Made by a program: the position numbers and the translations under genes | Notes under the pieces: generated by a model | What the model was told of the DNA's origin: nothing | What the model saw: the letters and a program-made list of their open reading frames with translations, nothing else | Databases searched by the model: none | Assembly (NCBI GenBank): GCA_020350865.1 | Contig: CP070726.1 | Coordinates: 2,066,212 to 2,098,612 of the forward strand | Direction: 5' to 3' | From: Thermoplasmata archaeon | Lineage (GTDB): Archaea > Thermoplasmatota > Thermoplasmata > GCA-020350865 | DNA: 32,401 nt | In this document: positions 1 to 10,092 of the stretch, in pieces | How the letters are laid out: each line of letters begins with the position of its first letter | Numbering within the stretch: the first letter of the stretch is position 1

Positions 1-52
1 GAGATTCTTCGAGCCCGTTCATCTGTACGACCCGATCGAGGTGACGGCATGA
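1..52 (+). CDS. C-terminal tail of an upstream gene (partial)
   Basis: An open frame enters from the left edge and stops at TGA 50-52. The visible residues end in EPVHLYDPIEVTA. The stop overlaps the next gene's start as ATGA, the usual sign of translational coupling, so the two genes are probably co-transcribed and perhaps related in function. Too little is visible to name a family. Confidence 0.5.
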   Translation, partial: RFFEPVHLYDPIEVTA

Positions 53-933
53 GCATCTCAGAAAAGGATGAATATGCCCACACACCCTCTTCCCATCCCC
101 TGTGGCGGGAGAGCCATTATTTCAATTTCTACGATCCAAACCAGAATATCGGAGGCTTTACTACCATAGCGGTGATGCCGAATAAAGGCTTGGTCGAGAC
201 CGGTATGGTTCTGGTCAGGGATAATATGTTGATCTACGCCAATCCATACGAAGGAGCCCTAAAAGGAAGATGGGATGACCTCAATTTCGGAGGACTATCC
301 TATGAAGTCATCAAACCGATGGATATCTGGAAAATCAGGCTCGAGGATGAGGAGTTGGAACTGGAGCTGACCTTTAAAAGCATCAATCCGGCCTTTGATT
401 ACGGGGACGACCTGGGTGAACTGGAAGAATTGGTGGGAACGAGACATTACGAGCACTCAGGAACCGTGAGGGGAACCATTAACCTGGGTGATCAACGCAT
501 CAACTTCTCGGGTCTGGGAGAGAGGGACCATTCCTGGGGAATCAGGAACTGGCACGGGTGCAGGAGGTGGGTATGGCTCAGCGTGCAGTTCGGACAGAAC
601 CTCGCCCTGAACTGCTGGTATGCTGATGTCTCCGGAAGGAAACATGTTCGGGGCTTTGTGTACAACGGCAAGGAGAACTCATCAGTATCATCTATTGATA
701 TCCGGAATGAATTTGAAGACGATGGAAAGACCCAAAAGGAAATGAGTTTTAAGATTACAGACTCAAGAAATAGGATTTTTTCTATTGAAGCGGAGGCCTT
801 GATAGTCATTCCCGTGTTAAAGGTATCCCCAAACCTCACCACTTTGATAAATGAAGGATTTACCCGGTTCAGGTGTGGTGACAAAACAGGGTTCGGAATT
901 ACGGAGTACCTGTGGACGGATAGGTGTTTGTAG
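49..933 (+). CDS. CrtC/AttH-like lipocalin-fold protein (hydroxyneurosporene synthase-like superfamily)
   Basis: A 294-residue soluble protein with no signal peptide or membrane helix. The diagnostic element is GLGERDHSWGIRNW at about residues 155-168. It matches the G-x-RDHSWG-x-R signature of the carotenoid 1,2-hydratase (CrtC)/AttH superfamily and the related DUF7064-type proteins, which fold as two lipocalin-like barrels. The end, with GFGITEYLW, also fits. CrtC proper hydrates carotenoids, but most members with this motif have no known reaction and probably bind or modify a hydrophobic ligand; I see no carotenoid gene nearby. The start codon lies in an ATGA overlap with the preceding gene. 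The gene faces the GTPase cluster tail-to-tail with a 15 nt gap. Superfamily assignment is fairly secure; the substrate is unknown. Confidence 0.65.
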   Translation: MSISEKDEYAHTPSSHPLWRESHYFNFYDPNQNIGGFTTIAVMPNKGLVETGMVLVRDNMLIYANPYEGALKGRWDDLNFGGLSYEVIKPMDIWKIRLEDEELELELTFKSINPAFDYGDDLGELEELVGTRHYEHSGTVRGTINLGDQRINFSGLGERDHSWGIRNWHGCRRWVWLSVQFGQNLALNCWYADVSGRKHVRGFVYNGKENSSVSSIDIRNEFEDDGKTQKEMSFKITDSRNRIFSIEAEALIVIPVLKVSPNLTTLINEGFTRFRCGDKTGFGITEYLWTDRCL

Positions 934-948
934 CGATTTGATAGTCCA

Positions 949-1779
949 TCAGTTCGCTTCCTTGATCCATTTGAGCCTTTTTACGTGGTTTGCCTCGGCG
1001 ATTTCCTTTTTCCTGAAAGTCGTCTCATACGTTGCCAATCTGTCAACAACCCTTATAATGGCACTTCTTGTTGGATTATTGACATCCAACTCTGCGATTT
1101 CGAACTGCTTTCTCAAGATGGGCATTGCATCCTGCAGGTTTCCGTATTCCCTGCAGAAATCGTCTATTATCATGTCAATGACTTTGGTCAATTCACCTTT
1201 CCTGTCCTCGATTGCCTTGGGCTGGAGGGGCCTTGGAATCTCGGCAACCCTGCGTTTAATCATTCTCTTCCCCAGGACGCGGAACGCTTTTATCACGTTC
1301 TCACCGTTCTTGGCGCTCGTGAGGTAGAACGGAACCTTGTACATGGATGCAAATTCCTTCAATTCCTTCTCATCGAATATTGCCCTATTCATAAGGTCTG
1401 ATTTGTTGGCCAGTATAACAAAAGGAATGGGACCCACGATGTTATGGACCTCCGGAATCCAGTAATCCCTCAGGCCCTCCAGCGTTTCCGTCCTGGTGAT
1501 ATCGGCCACCATGAAAACACCGTCCACACCCCGAAAACTGGATTGATAGAGTTTTTTGTAGCCTTTCTGCCCCAGTATGTCCCATATCTGGAGCTTGAGG
1601 TACACTGTATCGCCCTCCATTTCGATTTGCATGTCCTTGGCTGTGATTTTCGTGCCTATGGTGGCGATATATTTATCCTCGAACTTGTCCACAACGAATC
1701 TTCTGATGAGGCTTGTCTTCCCCACCGAACCGTCACCGAGAAGTAGAATCTTTTTCTGGATTTCCTTTGCCCAAGCCAT
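949..1779 (-). CDS. Rab-like small GTPase D with C-terminal helical extension
   Basis: A 276-residue Ras-superfamily GTPase and the last gene of the cluster. All G motifs are present: P-loop GDGSVGKTS at residues 15-23, switch I threonine in YIATIG, G3 WDILGQ with the catalytic Gln, G4 NKSD, G5 TSAK. After the ~170-residue G domain comes an extension (IDMIIDDFC...AMPILRKQF...NNPT) shared with the other three GTPases of the unit. There is no C-terminal Cys for prenylation. I chose ATG 1779 because a GGGGGG run sits just upstream and because this start puts the P-loop at exactly the same residues (15-23) as in GTPases A, B and C; a longer frame to 1827 would overlap the upstream stop. The gap to the upstream giant gene is 22 nt. 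It probably switches signalling from the two surface proteins. Its extension is the most divergent of the four. Confidence 0.9.
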   Translation of the reverse strand: MAWAKEIQKKILLLGDGSVGKTSLIRRFVVDKFEDKYIATIGTKITAKDMQIEMEGDTVYLKLQIWDILGQKGYKKLYQSSFRGVDGVFMVADITRTETLEGLRDYWIPEVHNIVGPIPFVILANKSDLMNRAIFDEKELKEFASMYKVPFYLTSAKNGENVIKAFRVLGKRMIKRRVAEIPRPLQPKAIEDRKGELTKVIDMIIDDFCREYGNLQDAMPILRKQFEIAELDVNNPTRSAIIRVVDRLATYETTFRKKEIAEANHVKRLKWIKEAN

Positions 1780-1801
1780 GATCAAACCCCCCAAAACTTT
1801 T

Positions 1802-4800
1802 TCAATCCTCGGAGCTTTTGTCCTCATTCATAGGTTCTATCATTTCATTGTCATTTTCCGTACCCGATGATGCAGACCTGAGTTCCTCCATTTCAGTGAA
1901 TTCCACACCGCATATGGGACACCGAATGTCCTTTCCTCTAATTTCTGATTCGCACTCGGGGCACTCGTACACCTCTATTTCCTGGACCCCCCCTTCTTCC
2001 GGCAGGGTCTCCTCACCACCTTCCGAAAGGGTGTCCTGTTCCTCCCCATACGCACCTGCCGTATCCTCCTTTTCCGTCAATTGATCTTCAAGTTCGTCAC
2101 CCTGATCTTCAGCAGACGCAGGTTCTACGTGTTTCTGCATTCTTTTTATGATCAGCGGTGCTATCATGGCGCTGATGCCCGTTAACTGGGCCATATCCCC
2201 GTCCCAGTCCGCAAAGACATTACCGTATTGTTCGTTGATTTTCTTCAGGATCTTTCTCACACGGATGGCGAGCTTGCTGCCGTTGCCCTCGAATATGGTG
2301 GCCAGGTACAGCCAATCCGACCTCTCGATGAGGATCTTGTTATCGCCGAACTTCATCTCCTCGAGCTCCCATTGGTCATCGGGTGTACTGCCCGTGAAGG
2401 CATCGTTTATAAAGTCCTGGACGGCGGTGAACATGCCACTGACCACCACATCCTCCAGCTCCGAGCTCTCCTCCTGCGATGCATGGGCGATGGGCAGTCC
2501 CTTTTCATGTATTAAGAACGCCTCGTGAACCTGGTAGCGGCTTTTTTTCCGGTAAAAAGCAAATGCACCCCCAACAGCACCGAAGCAGGCCAGAAGAATC
2601 CAAGGCCACGGCAGCATATCCCAAACGCTGGGTGCAACTGGAGTGGAGCTCTTGAGGATTACGGAAAAACTCCTCTGGGTTTCAGCCTCACCATCGCTAA
2701 CCGTGATGGTAACAATATCATCGTGAATGCCCTCCGGATACTGGAATACCAGAATGCTGCCTGTCAGAACCACGTAACCCTCACCAACCTCGCTCTCCAC
2801 CGTAATTATCAGTTCGGATGCATTGTTGTCGACATCAGATATGTACTGTGAAAGGTCCAGCACCCACTGGTCACCTTCGTTCTTCTCCTGGCTCGGAATA
2901 TTTTCTATAACCGGCGGATCGTTCACGGGCACGACGACGACGAGGATGGTGTCCTCGGCAATGGCTGTTGTCGGATCGGTTGCCCTGAAAGTGACCCTCT
3001 CGAAGCCATGCCAATTCAGAGGGGCCGCAAAATCCACTGTCAGGTCGTCATTGATGGTGACGTTGATGCAATTGGAACCGTTGGTGAAATACAGGGCGTC
3101 CCCGTCAATATCAAGGAAATAGTAGCTCAGAAGGATGGCATCCTCCAGAACCGTATCCTCGTCAAAGGTGATATCAGGCAGTTTATACAGCAGCTCAGGG
3201 GGGAAATTGTCCGAAACTGTGATTTGTATCTCCTGCGACGCGGTTTCGATTCCGTCGGAAACGAAGATGGTTACGGGGAATGTCATGCCGTTTGCGGACT
3301 CAGGATAGTTCACCACTACACCCAGGTTGTTGTGCTGCTGCAGCCATATGTTATCCGTTGATGCGGAAGTCCAGAGAGTGAGTTCTGAGGAGGAGTTATC
3401 CGGATCAGAGATGTAGGGCGAAAAATCGAATCCATAGGAATAATCGAAGTGGACATTGAGGTCAGGTGCACCTGATATCACCGGGCCGTCATTCACCGAT
3501 ATGACGGTCACCGTTATGGTATCCTCCACTATTGCACCTGTGGGGTCCTTTGCCCTGAATGTTACCAGCTCTGTTCCGGTCCACTGCCCCATGGCTGTTA
3601 TATCAACGGTGTTGTGGCTGTTGATTTCCACTATCAGATGCGAGTAACCGGAAGAGAAAAATAAGCTGTCGTGGTCCCTATCCGTGAAATAATCATCGAG
3701 GTCAAAGACGTTGTATAATGTTGTATTCTCCCTAATTGTGACATCCGGCAATGTACTTACCAGCTCCGGCACCCAATCGGATGTGATATTGACCAGGATA
3801 ATCGTTTGAGTAGCGTTGGAGCCGTCATATAACGTCAGGGTGACCATTACGCTCCTTCCGACCATGCTCTGCGGATAGTGGAAAGTCGCGTTCAAACCAT
3901 CTACCTCGGCATAACCATCACCCGAATCCACTGTGGGCTCAGAAGTGAGGATGACCAGGCTCTCCTTCGGGGTTTCGATATCGTGGACATAGAAGGTGTA
4001 GTCCCACGGAGTGGGATCGTCCTCGTCGGTGCCGGGATCATCGTAATGGACGAACAGGTTGGGGGGCATGGGGTCAAAGTAGGGCAGATCGTTGACAGGC
4101 GTGATATTGATCCACAGGACCTGGGAATCCCAATCACCGCTACTGTCCGCAAGCCACAATATCACCTCATCGTTTCCAAACGCATTCTCCACAGGGATGA
4201 AGGTGAACACATCATCGGTGCTGTTCATGCCCGTGACAGAATAAAGTGTGGTATCTATCCCCGTCAGGTACCATTTCAAATCTGGGCCTGAATCCTCCAC
4301 ATCGCCCTCAAAAGAAGTGAGATCCAGTGTCCAGGGCAGACTGTCCTCCAGCTTGACTTGATCGGGAACTGTTCCGAGTATATTTGGTGGATTGTTGCCC
4401 GCATTCTGCACGGTCAATTGCCCTTCGATTTCGATAACCGTATAGTTACCGGAGCCCTCGTACCTTGCCCAGAGACCATAATTCTCAGGAAGGAGATTTA
4501 CCGTATAATCAAATGATGCAATCCCGCTGCCCGATGTGGTTCCCGAACCAATAAATTCACTGCCTTCATAGATTCCGTTCCTGTTTCTATCGATGATGAA
4601 GTCCACCTGCTCGCCGGCAACTAGCTGCCCGTCAAAATCCTTTAACGTAGCATTCAGAGCCACGACCTCCCCCTCCTCAACCACATAATTCCTGGCTGTC
4701 AGCGAGGCCTGTTCGGGATCGACGGTGAGGGACGCTTCTCCATCCTCGACAATAAAACCTCCCGAGCCGGTGTATACCGCGGTGTAGTTGTAAGTATCGG

Positions 4801-7800
4801 GGACAAGGTATGCGCTGTAAGTTACGGATATGCTTCCGTCTGCCAGCGTTGTTCCGCTGCCCACAAGCTCCCCCGGCTCGTACATCCCGTTGTGGTTCAT
4901 ATCGATATAGAAAGCCACATCCTCCCCTGCAATGGGGGTGCCGCTCTCCATCAGGATTGCAGCCAGAAGTGCATCATCCGAATACTCCACTGTTTCATCG
5001 AGGGCGGTGAGGGTTGCCGACCTCTGCAGTACATCCGGTGCATCGATTTCCGGGGTTTCTGAAGCCCAGCTCCCCAGTGTATCGTTGGCTGCGAAGTGGA
5101 AGATGTAGGCGGTGCCCGGGGGCAGGCCGCTGATGTTGAGGTAGTGCGATTTCCCGTCTGTAAAATCCATATCGATTGGATCAGCTTCATTCAACGGATA
5201 AATACCGAGATTGGTGATATTCACTGTAATGTTGTCGGGTGCATGTCCATCCAAATCGGTGTAGGTTACCGTAAAATTGAACCAGGTATCGTCAAATCCA
5301 ATGGCGGGACTGACCTGTCCCTGGGAGAGTGTGGGGATACGATTGAGAACCTCGAACCCCAGAATCCCGCTTTCGACCCACTGCCCACCGGTTTCATTGG
5401 CTGCGAAGTGGAAGGTGTACTGCCCAATGGTAAATCCCGAGGTGTGGTAATAGTATTCCTTATCGTCCGAATAATCCACATCCAGTGGATCCACTTCTAT
5501 CAGTTCAAAAACCCCGACTCCTGTGACGTTAAGGGTGACAACGTCTGGTGCTTGATCATCCAAATCTATGAAGGTTACGGTGAAGTTGAACATGGTATCG
5601 ATTACCCCATTGCTTGGGTTGACCTGCCCCGATATTAATGCGGGAAGCCTGTCAATTACCTCTAACTGGAAGGTATTACTTTCATTCCAGTCGCCCACCG
5701 TATCGCATGCTGCGAAATGGTATGTATACTGACCCAAGTTGAATCCAGAGGTACTGTAATAATATTCCTTACCGCTAGTGTAATCAATATCCAATGGATC
5801 GACCTCAATAAGGCTGTAAACCCCCAGACCCGTGATGTTCACGGTTATGGTATCAGGAGCATGGTTGTCCAAGTCAATGTAATCCACAGTGAAATTGAAA
5901 TCGGTGTCGATGTAACCTGTTGCCGGAGTGGCCTGCCCCGATGATAATGCCGGACACCTGTTGACCACCTCGAGCTGTGATGAAATGGTTTCTATCCAGT
6001 CGCCCACTGCATCGCATGCTGCGAAATGGTATGTATACTGACCTTGGCTGAATCCTGTGGTATTGTAATAATATTCCTTGCCGTCCGTATGGTCAATGTC
6101 CAGTGGATCGACTTCAACCAGGTCATAGATGCCGATACCGGTGATGTTTACAGTTATAAATCCTGGCACATGATCATCCAGATCAATATACATCACCGTG
6201 AAATTGAACCACGTATCCGCATATCCTGCAACCGGGCTGACCTGGCCCGATAGCAAAGTGGGGAGTCTATTTACAACCTCGAATAAGAAGATGCCGCTTT
6301 CAGTTCCGTTGCCCGTAGTGTCGTTGGCCCAGATCTTGTATTGATATGTGCCTACGCTGGTGCATGTGTAATTGTAATACCATTGGTCCCCTGGACCCTG
6401 CATCATGGTGTCATTGATATATCCTCCACCCGGCAGGGATATGTTCACCCAAACGCTTGCGACTCCCTCAATGGCAGTTACATTGCAGGTTATATTCACG
6501 TTCTCCCCAGTATTCAATATATCTGGCACTGCAGAAATATCCTTGATCAAGGGTCTTGATATGGCCCTTAGAATATATGCCTTTCCGGCATTGTTGTCGA
6601 TAATGGGATCATGGAAAGGTGCCCCCACAATAATCTCATCATATCCCTCGGCCAGAATAACATCCCCTGCACCTGATACGCTCCACCCGAATCGGTCGTT
6701 TGCGTACTCTCCTATTTCAATATAATCAGCATTTACCGCTGGAATACTGAAGGCCATTGAAGCTCTGCCATAAAAAGCATAGATGGCGCCGTTTCCGTTG
6801 GCATTGGGTGCACCCACAATCAAACCGCTGAACCCATCATCTGTGAGATTTCCCGCAGATGAAACCGAATAACCGAATAAATTGTTACTTGACTCTCCGG
6901 TGAAAGTTACATTTGCAATGTCACCGCCGGAGAGCTCGATGTACCTATCCCCAACACCCTCTCCGGTTATGTATGAGCCGTCGAAGACGTACGCCTTACC
7001 AAGGTGCGATGTTTTTGTTTCCTCGCTACCATATACTACAAAACGATTGTCCATGGATAGATATCGGGCTTTAATCCAGTCCGCGCTTCGCGCTGTGTTT
7101 GAGATGCAAACCTCATCTAGAATGCCACTGAACAGGTATATGGAATCAGATCCCATGTAACCATCCCTAGCAATTTGAGTGGAGGTAGCGGAAACATGTA
7201 AGCCTCCATAACTGTAAGGGAAGTCTCCACCAGTGTCTTCCACCCCATTTATATAAGCCCTGATAATGGAGCCGTTGTATGTAATAACCAGGTGATACCA
7301 GGTATCTGTTTCAAAAGTATTGGGGGCAGTCTCGGGATTGACAAAGCCAGAACCATCTATAGACCAAATCACTCCGAAAGAGTCAGTGGTACTAACCCGA
7401 TGCAACACCCATCCATAGTCACCAGAGCCGTGTTTCGAAGCAATCGTTCCGCGGTTGTCCGTATCTGTCTTGGCCCATGCCTCAACGGTTATCGCACTGC
7501 TGATATCCAGGCTCGCTCCTGTTCCGCAGTCAATATAATCGTTGTTCCCATCAAAGTCTATACCGTATCCGATTCTTCCCGGGATCAAATCACCGGATGA
7601 CATAGAGCCTTGTGCAGTGCCGTTATTATAATTGGATGTCGAATCTTTTATATCACCCGCACCACCCGGGCCAGGATCCTCTGCAAGATGCCATACACCA
7701 GCAGATAAATGATCATATGTCCCGGCTGAATCCTGAGCATCCGGAGCGATTGGATTGCCGTAATACATCCAGATATGATCCGAAGATGAGCCCGCTTCTA

Positions 7801-10090
7801 TCTCAGTTGCATTCACCCATATGTAAGAACAACCCGAAGGATTCCACTCTTCGATGTGATATTTTAGCTCGGTTGCGCCGTCCGAATCAATAAACCGCAA
7901 ATCTGTACCATTCGGTTTTGCCCTCGAATAATTGAAATATGGGGAGGTCAAATTGACCAGCACCGGAAAGTTCACCAGGGCCTCGGATTGGCCGCTGTTA
8001 TTGAAGGTCAGTTTCTGGCGGTACGACCAGCTGTCGCTCCACCAGTAGTCTGCATAAGGGGCACCGATTATGATGTCATCGTGTCCGTTGGAATCGATAT
8101 CACCTGCATTGGACACAGCGAACCCGAACCGGTCATCCGGATTTTCCCCATCTAATTCAACCCGTGTGAAGTACGGTGTGCCGTTGATCTGCACATCGTC
8201 AAAATCCCATTCCTGGGGAGTATCGAAAAAACCTCCATCATCCAGATCGAATTTTATCTCGATTCTGGAATTGTTGGTACCAAATTGGGACAGATTTACC
8301 TCCCTGTACTCACTCACATTAACCGGCTGGGTATCACCGTGGGCCTCTTCCGAAGGTATGCTCACCCAGGCTCCTCCATCCACCCTTATCATCACCAGCA
8401 TATCTTCATTTCCGGACCAATCGCCTTCCCTCATTCGTCTTTTATATGTAAGCGTGAGATTGTAATAAGCCCCAGCATTAATAATCGGGCTTACGACATC
8501 CGTGTCATCGGTACTTGTCAGGTGATAGCTTCCATTTATCGCACCACCTACATTGCCAACGCTGGCAGCACCATTTGCGCCTTCCTCTTCGTACCAGTCG
8601 GCAAGGATGCCATCCTCGAAATCATCCACGAACCTCAATTCTACAGGATTATTTTGAACGTAATTGAGAAAGACATACACCTTGTTTGCCCCGGGTGCAC
8701 CGACAAGTACATCATCTGAACCATCGTTATTAACATCACCAGCAGCCGAGACTGAAAAAGCGAACCTGTCTCCGGAAAAATCACCATACAAAGTCACATT
8801 TGCATAAGTCGCATTTGGTAGAGAATCCATATGAGTATCACCGAAGAATGTAAAAGCCGCCCCAGCATCATTTTCATGACCAGGCGCACCAACGAGCACA
8901 TCATCGTATCCGTCGTTGTTCACATCACCTGCTCCCGAAACCGAAGAGCCGAACAGCGATCCGGAGTAACCGTCGAGGCGGATGATTTTTCCAGCTGTGC
9001 CTTCAATTAATACGTCGTCCACATATCCGTATTCGTTCTCCCAGGACCCATCATGGCTGAACCGTAGCGTGAAATTGCCATGGAGCGCGGCTTCCGGCAA
9101 CATAAATGTGCGCTGTCCCCAGATAGGATTTGATGGCATAGCTGTATCCTCAAGATTACCGACGATGAAGGTGTTCTCCAGTTCATTTATAGAGGTCCAG
9201 TTGTCAACCGTCCATTCAGCTCTGAGGTCCTCACCCGTATTGTGATTATTAACGGTATCTTGTGCTGCGCGGTTGTAGGTTACAATTACAGTTCCATATG
9301 ATGATATGTCCAATGTAATGCTGATGTAGGGATCTTCCGAGCTTGTGGTGCCGACCCCATTTTGATCGTCGGTGTCATCGCCTCCCCGAAGCACGGCCCC
9401 CACCGTACTTGCAGGATTGTTTGCATTCGACCCGTTCTGATGTATATATGGGGTTTGGTAGGGGCCTCCACCATCGTTAAGACTTCCATCCTGCGTCGTC
9501 CATCCATTTGTGGCAAAAGACCCGCTCTCGAAGGTTTCGTTGAGTATCGTTGTGGGTGTAAAATCAGAAGATTTTATAGAGTCGTTCCCGAAGAAGATAT
9601 ATACTGCATCGGCTCCGGGCGCTCCCACGATCACATCATCGAAGCCATCATCATCCATATCCCCGGCGCCGGATACATCCCAGCCGAATAGATTACCCGC
9701 TGCATCGCCGCTCAACGTGACATTTGCGTCCTGGACAAGCAAATCTCCAGAGAACCAGGGCCCCCCAAAGAAGAGGTATGCACTGCCCCTGCTGCCATTG
9801 CAGCCCGGAGCCCCAACAATTATATCGTCGAACCCATCCCCGTTCACGTCCCCTGCACAGGATACGTTCCAGCCGAAAGTATCATCGTCATTTTCCCCTG
9901 TAACAGTGGTAACTGGTGTTCCCTGAACAGCATACTCGATATCTTCCCCGAGATGAAGGGTGAGTATCGGGAAGGCAACACCCAAAAGCAAAGAAACAGT
10001 CACGAAGATGATGGGGAACAGTCCGTGTTTCTTCAGTGCTATTTCAGAGGTCATGAAACCCTGTGCATTCGAACAGTTTTTGTGTATCAT
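1802..10090 (-). CDS. Giant integrin-alpha-like surface protein 2: seven FG-GAP, LamG, Ig-like, cadherin-like, TM, Roadblock-like domain, zinc ribbon
   Basis: A 2762-residue membrane protein. Approximate residues: 24-46 signal or membrane segment; seven FG-GAP units between 70 and 1160 (VSxAGDxNxDGxDDxxVGAP type, Ca-loop like), with two beta-sandwich inserts (after units 2 and 4) and DUF2341 plus a LamG-like domain (681-1023) between units 5 and 6; one Ig-like domain at 1178; four ~103-residue repeats at 1273-1690; two bacterial-Ig-like domains at 1693-1890; cadherin-like repeats at 1897-2473; membrane helix at 2488-2515; a cytoplasmic alpha/beta Roadblock-like domain at 2523-2647; an acidic linker; and a C-terminal zinc ribbon (CPEC...CPIC) near 2710-2725. 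Many N-x-S/T sites fit a glycosylated ectodomain. ATG 10090 is chosen because GGGAGG precedes it and the upstream stop is only 2 nt away; a longer TTG start would overlap the upstream gene. It is a paralogue of the neighbouring giant. Adhesion and signalling are inferred. Confidence 0.88.
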   Translation of the reverse strand: MIHKNCSNAQGFMTSEIALKKHGLFPIIFVTVSLLLGVAFPILTLHLGEDIEYAVQGTPVTTVTGENDDDTFGWNVSCAGDVNGDGFDDIIVGAPGCNGSRGSAYLFFGGPWFSGDLLVQDANVTLSGDAAGNLFGWDVSGAGDMDDDGFDDVIVGAPGADAVYIFFGNDSIKSSDFTPTTILNETFESGSFATNGWTTQDGSLNDGGGPYQTPYIHQNGSNANNPASTVGAVLRGGDDTDDQNGVGTTSSEDPYISITLDISSYGTVIVTYNRAAQDTVNNHNTGEDLRAEWTVDNWTSINELENTFIVGNLEDTAMPSNPIWGQRTFMLPEAALHGNFTLRFSHDGSWENEYGYVDDVLIEGTAGKIIRLDGYSGSLFGSSVSGAGDVNNDGYDDVLVGAPGHENDAGAAFTFFGDTHMDSLPNATYANVTLYGDFSGDRFAFSVSAAGDVNNDGSDDVLVGAPGANKVYVFLNYVQNNPVELRFVDDFEDGILADWYEEEGANGAASVGNVGGAINGSYHLTSTDDTDVVSPIINAGAYYNLTLTYKRRMREGDWSGNEDMLVMIRVDGGAWVSIPSEEAHGDTQPVNVSEYREVNLSQFGTNNSRIEIKFDLDDGGFFDTPQEWDFDDVQINGTPYFTRVELDGENPDDRFGFAVSNAGDIDSNGHDDIIIGAPYADYWWSDSWSYRQKLTFNNSGQSEALVNFPVLVNLTSPYFNYSRAKPNGTDLRFIDSDGATELKYHIEEWNPSGCSYIWVNATEIEAGSSSDHIWMYYGNPIAPDAQDSAGTYDHLSAGVWHLAEDPGPGGAGDIKDSTSNYNNGTAQGSMSSGDLIPGRIGYGIDFDGNNDYIDCGTGASLDISSAITVEAWAKTDTDNRGTIASKHGSGDYGWVLHRVSTTDSFGVIWSIDGSGFVNPETAPNTFETDTWYHLVITYNGSIIRAYINGVEDTGGDFPYSYGGLHVSATSTQIARDGYMGSDSIYLFSGILDEVCISNTARSADWIKARYLSMDNRFVVYGSEETKTSHLGKAYVFDGSYITGEGVGDRYIELSGGDIANVTFTGESSNNLFGYSVSSAGNLTDDGFSGLIVGAPNANGNGAIYAFYGRASMAFSIPAVNADYIEIGEYANDRFGWSVSGAGDVILAEGYDEIIVGAPFHDPIIDNNAGKAYILRAISRPLIKDISAVPDILNTGENVNITCNVTAIEGVASVWVNISLPGGGYINDTMMQGPGDQWYYNYTCTSVGTYQYKIWANDTTGNGTESGIFLFEVVNRLPTLLSGQVSPVAGYADTWFNFTVMYIDLDDHVPGFITVNITGIGIYDLVEVDPLDIDHTDGKEYYYNTTGFSQGQYTYHFAACDAVGDWIETISSQLEVVNRCPALSSGQATPATGYIDTDFNFTVDYIDLDNHAPDTITVNITGLGVYSLIEVDPLDIDYTSGKEYYYSTSGFNLGQYTYHFAACDTVGDWNESNTFQLEVIDRLPALISGQVNPSNGVIDTMFNFTVTFIDLDDQAPDVVTLNVTGVGVFELIEVDPLDVDYSDDKEYYYHTSGFTIGQYTFHFAANETGGQWVESGILGFEVLNRIPTLSQGQVSPAIGFDDTWFNFTVTYTDLDGHAPDNITVNITNLGIYPLNEADPIDMDFTDGKSHYLNISGLPPGTAYIFHFAANDTLGSWASETPEIDAPDVLQRSATLTALDETVEYSDDALLAAILMESGTPIAGEDVAFYIDMNHNGMYEPGELVGSGTTLADGSISVTYSAYLVPDTYNYTAVYTGSGGFIVEDGEASLTVDPEQASLTARNYVVEEGEVVALNATLKDFDGQLVAGEQVDFIIDRNRNGIYEGSEFIGSGTTSGSGIASFDYTVNLLPENYGLWARYEGSGNYTVIEIEGQLTVQNAGNNPPNILGTVPDQVKLEDSLPWTLDLTSFEGDVEDSGPDLKWYLTGIDTTLYSVTGMNSTDDVFTFIPVENAFGNDEVILWLADSSGDWDSQVLWINITPVNDLPYFDPMPPNLFVHYDDPGTDEDDPTPWDYTFYVHDIETPKESLVILTSEPTVDSGDGYAEVDGLNATFHYPQSMVGRSVMVTLTLYDGSNATQTIILVNITSDWVPELVSTLPDVTIRENTTLYNVFDLDDYFTDRDHDSLFFSSGYSHLIVEINSHNTVDITAMGQWTGTELVTFRAKDPTGAIVEDTITVTVISVNDGPVISGAPDLNVHFDYSYGFDFSPYISDPDNSSSELTLWTSASTDNIWLQQHNNLGVVVNYPESANGMTFPVTIFVSDGIETASQEIQITVSDNFPPELLYKLPDITFDEDTVLEDAILLSYYFLDIDGDALYFTNGSNCINVTINDDLTVDFAAPLNWHGFERVTFRATDPTTAIAEDTILVVVVPVNDPPVIENIPSQEKNEGDQWVLDLSQYISDVDNNASELIITVESEVGEGYVVLTGSILVFQYPEGIHDDIVTITVSDGEAETQRSFSVILKSSTPVAPSVWDMLPWPWILLACFGAVGGAFAFYRKKSRYQVHEAFLIHEKGLPIAHASQEESSELEDVVVSGMFTAVQDFINDAFTGSTPDDQWELEEMKFGDNKILIERSDWLYLATIFEGNGSKLAIRVRKILKKINEQYGNVFADWDGDMAQLTGISAMIAPLIIKRMQKHVEPASAEDQGDELEDQLTEKEDTAGAYGEEQDTLSEGGEETLPEEGGVQEIEVYECPECESEIRGKDIRCPICGVEFTEMEELRSASSGTENDNEMIEPMNEDKSSED
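5020..6268 (-). repeat. Four tandem ~310-bp units (Ig-like stalk repeats of giant protein 2)
   Basis: Four consecutive units begin near 6265, 5957, 5648 and 5340. Each encodes about 103 residues opening with an NR-x-P-x-L motif, then a DTWFNFTV-like core, VDPLD and a HFAA motif. The same unit occurs nine times in the neighbouring giant gene. They look like beta-sandwich stalk modules multiplied by internal duplication. Confidence 0.85.
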
Positions 10091-10092
10091 CG

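Noticed and set aside
851..1327. 158-codon plus-strand frame overlapping GTPase D
   Set aside because: Antisense to a gene with complete G motifs; no promoter or ribosome site.
5096..5638. 180-codon plus-strand open frame (and many similar ones between 2000 and 21000)
   Set aside because: Antisense shadows of the giant genes. They follow the repeat period, lack ribosome sites and promoters, and their protein sequences are low-complexity mirrors of the repeats.
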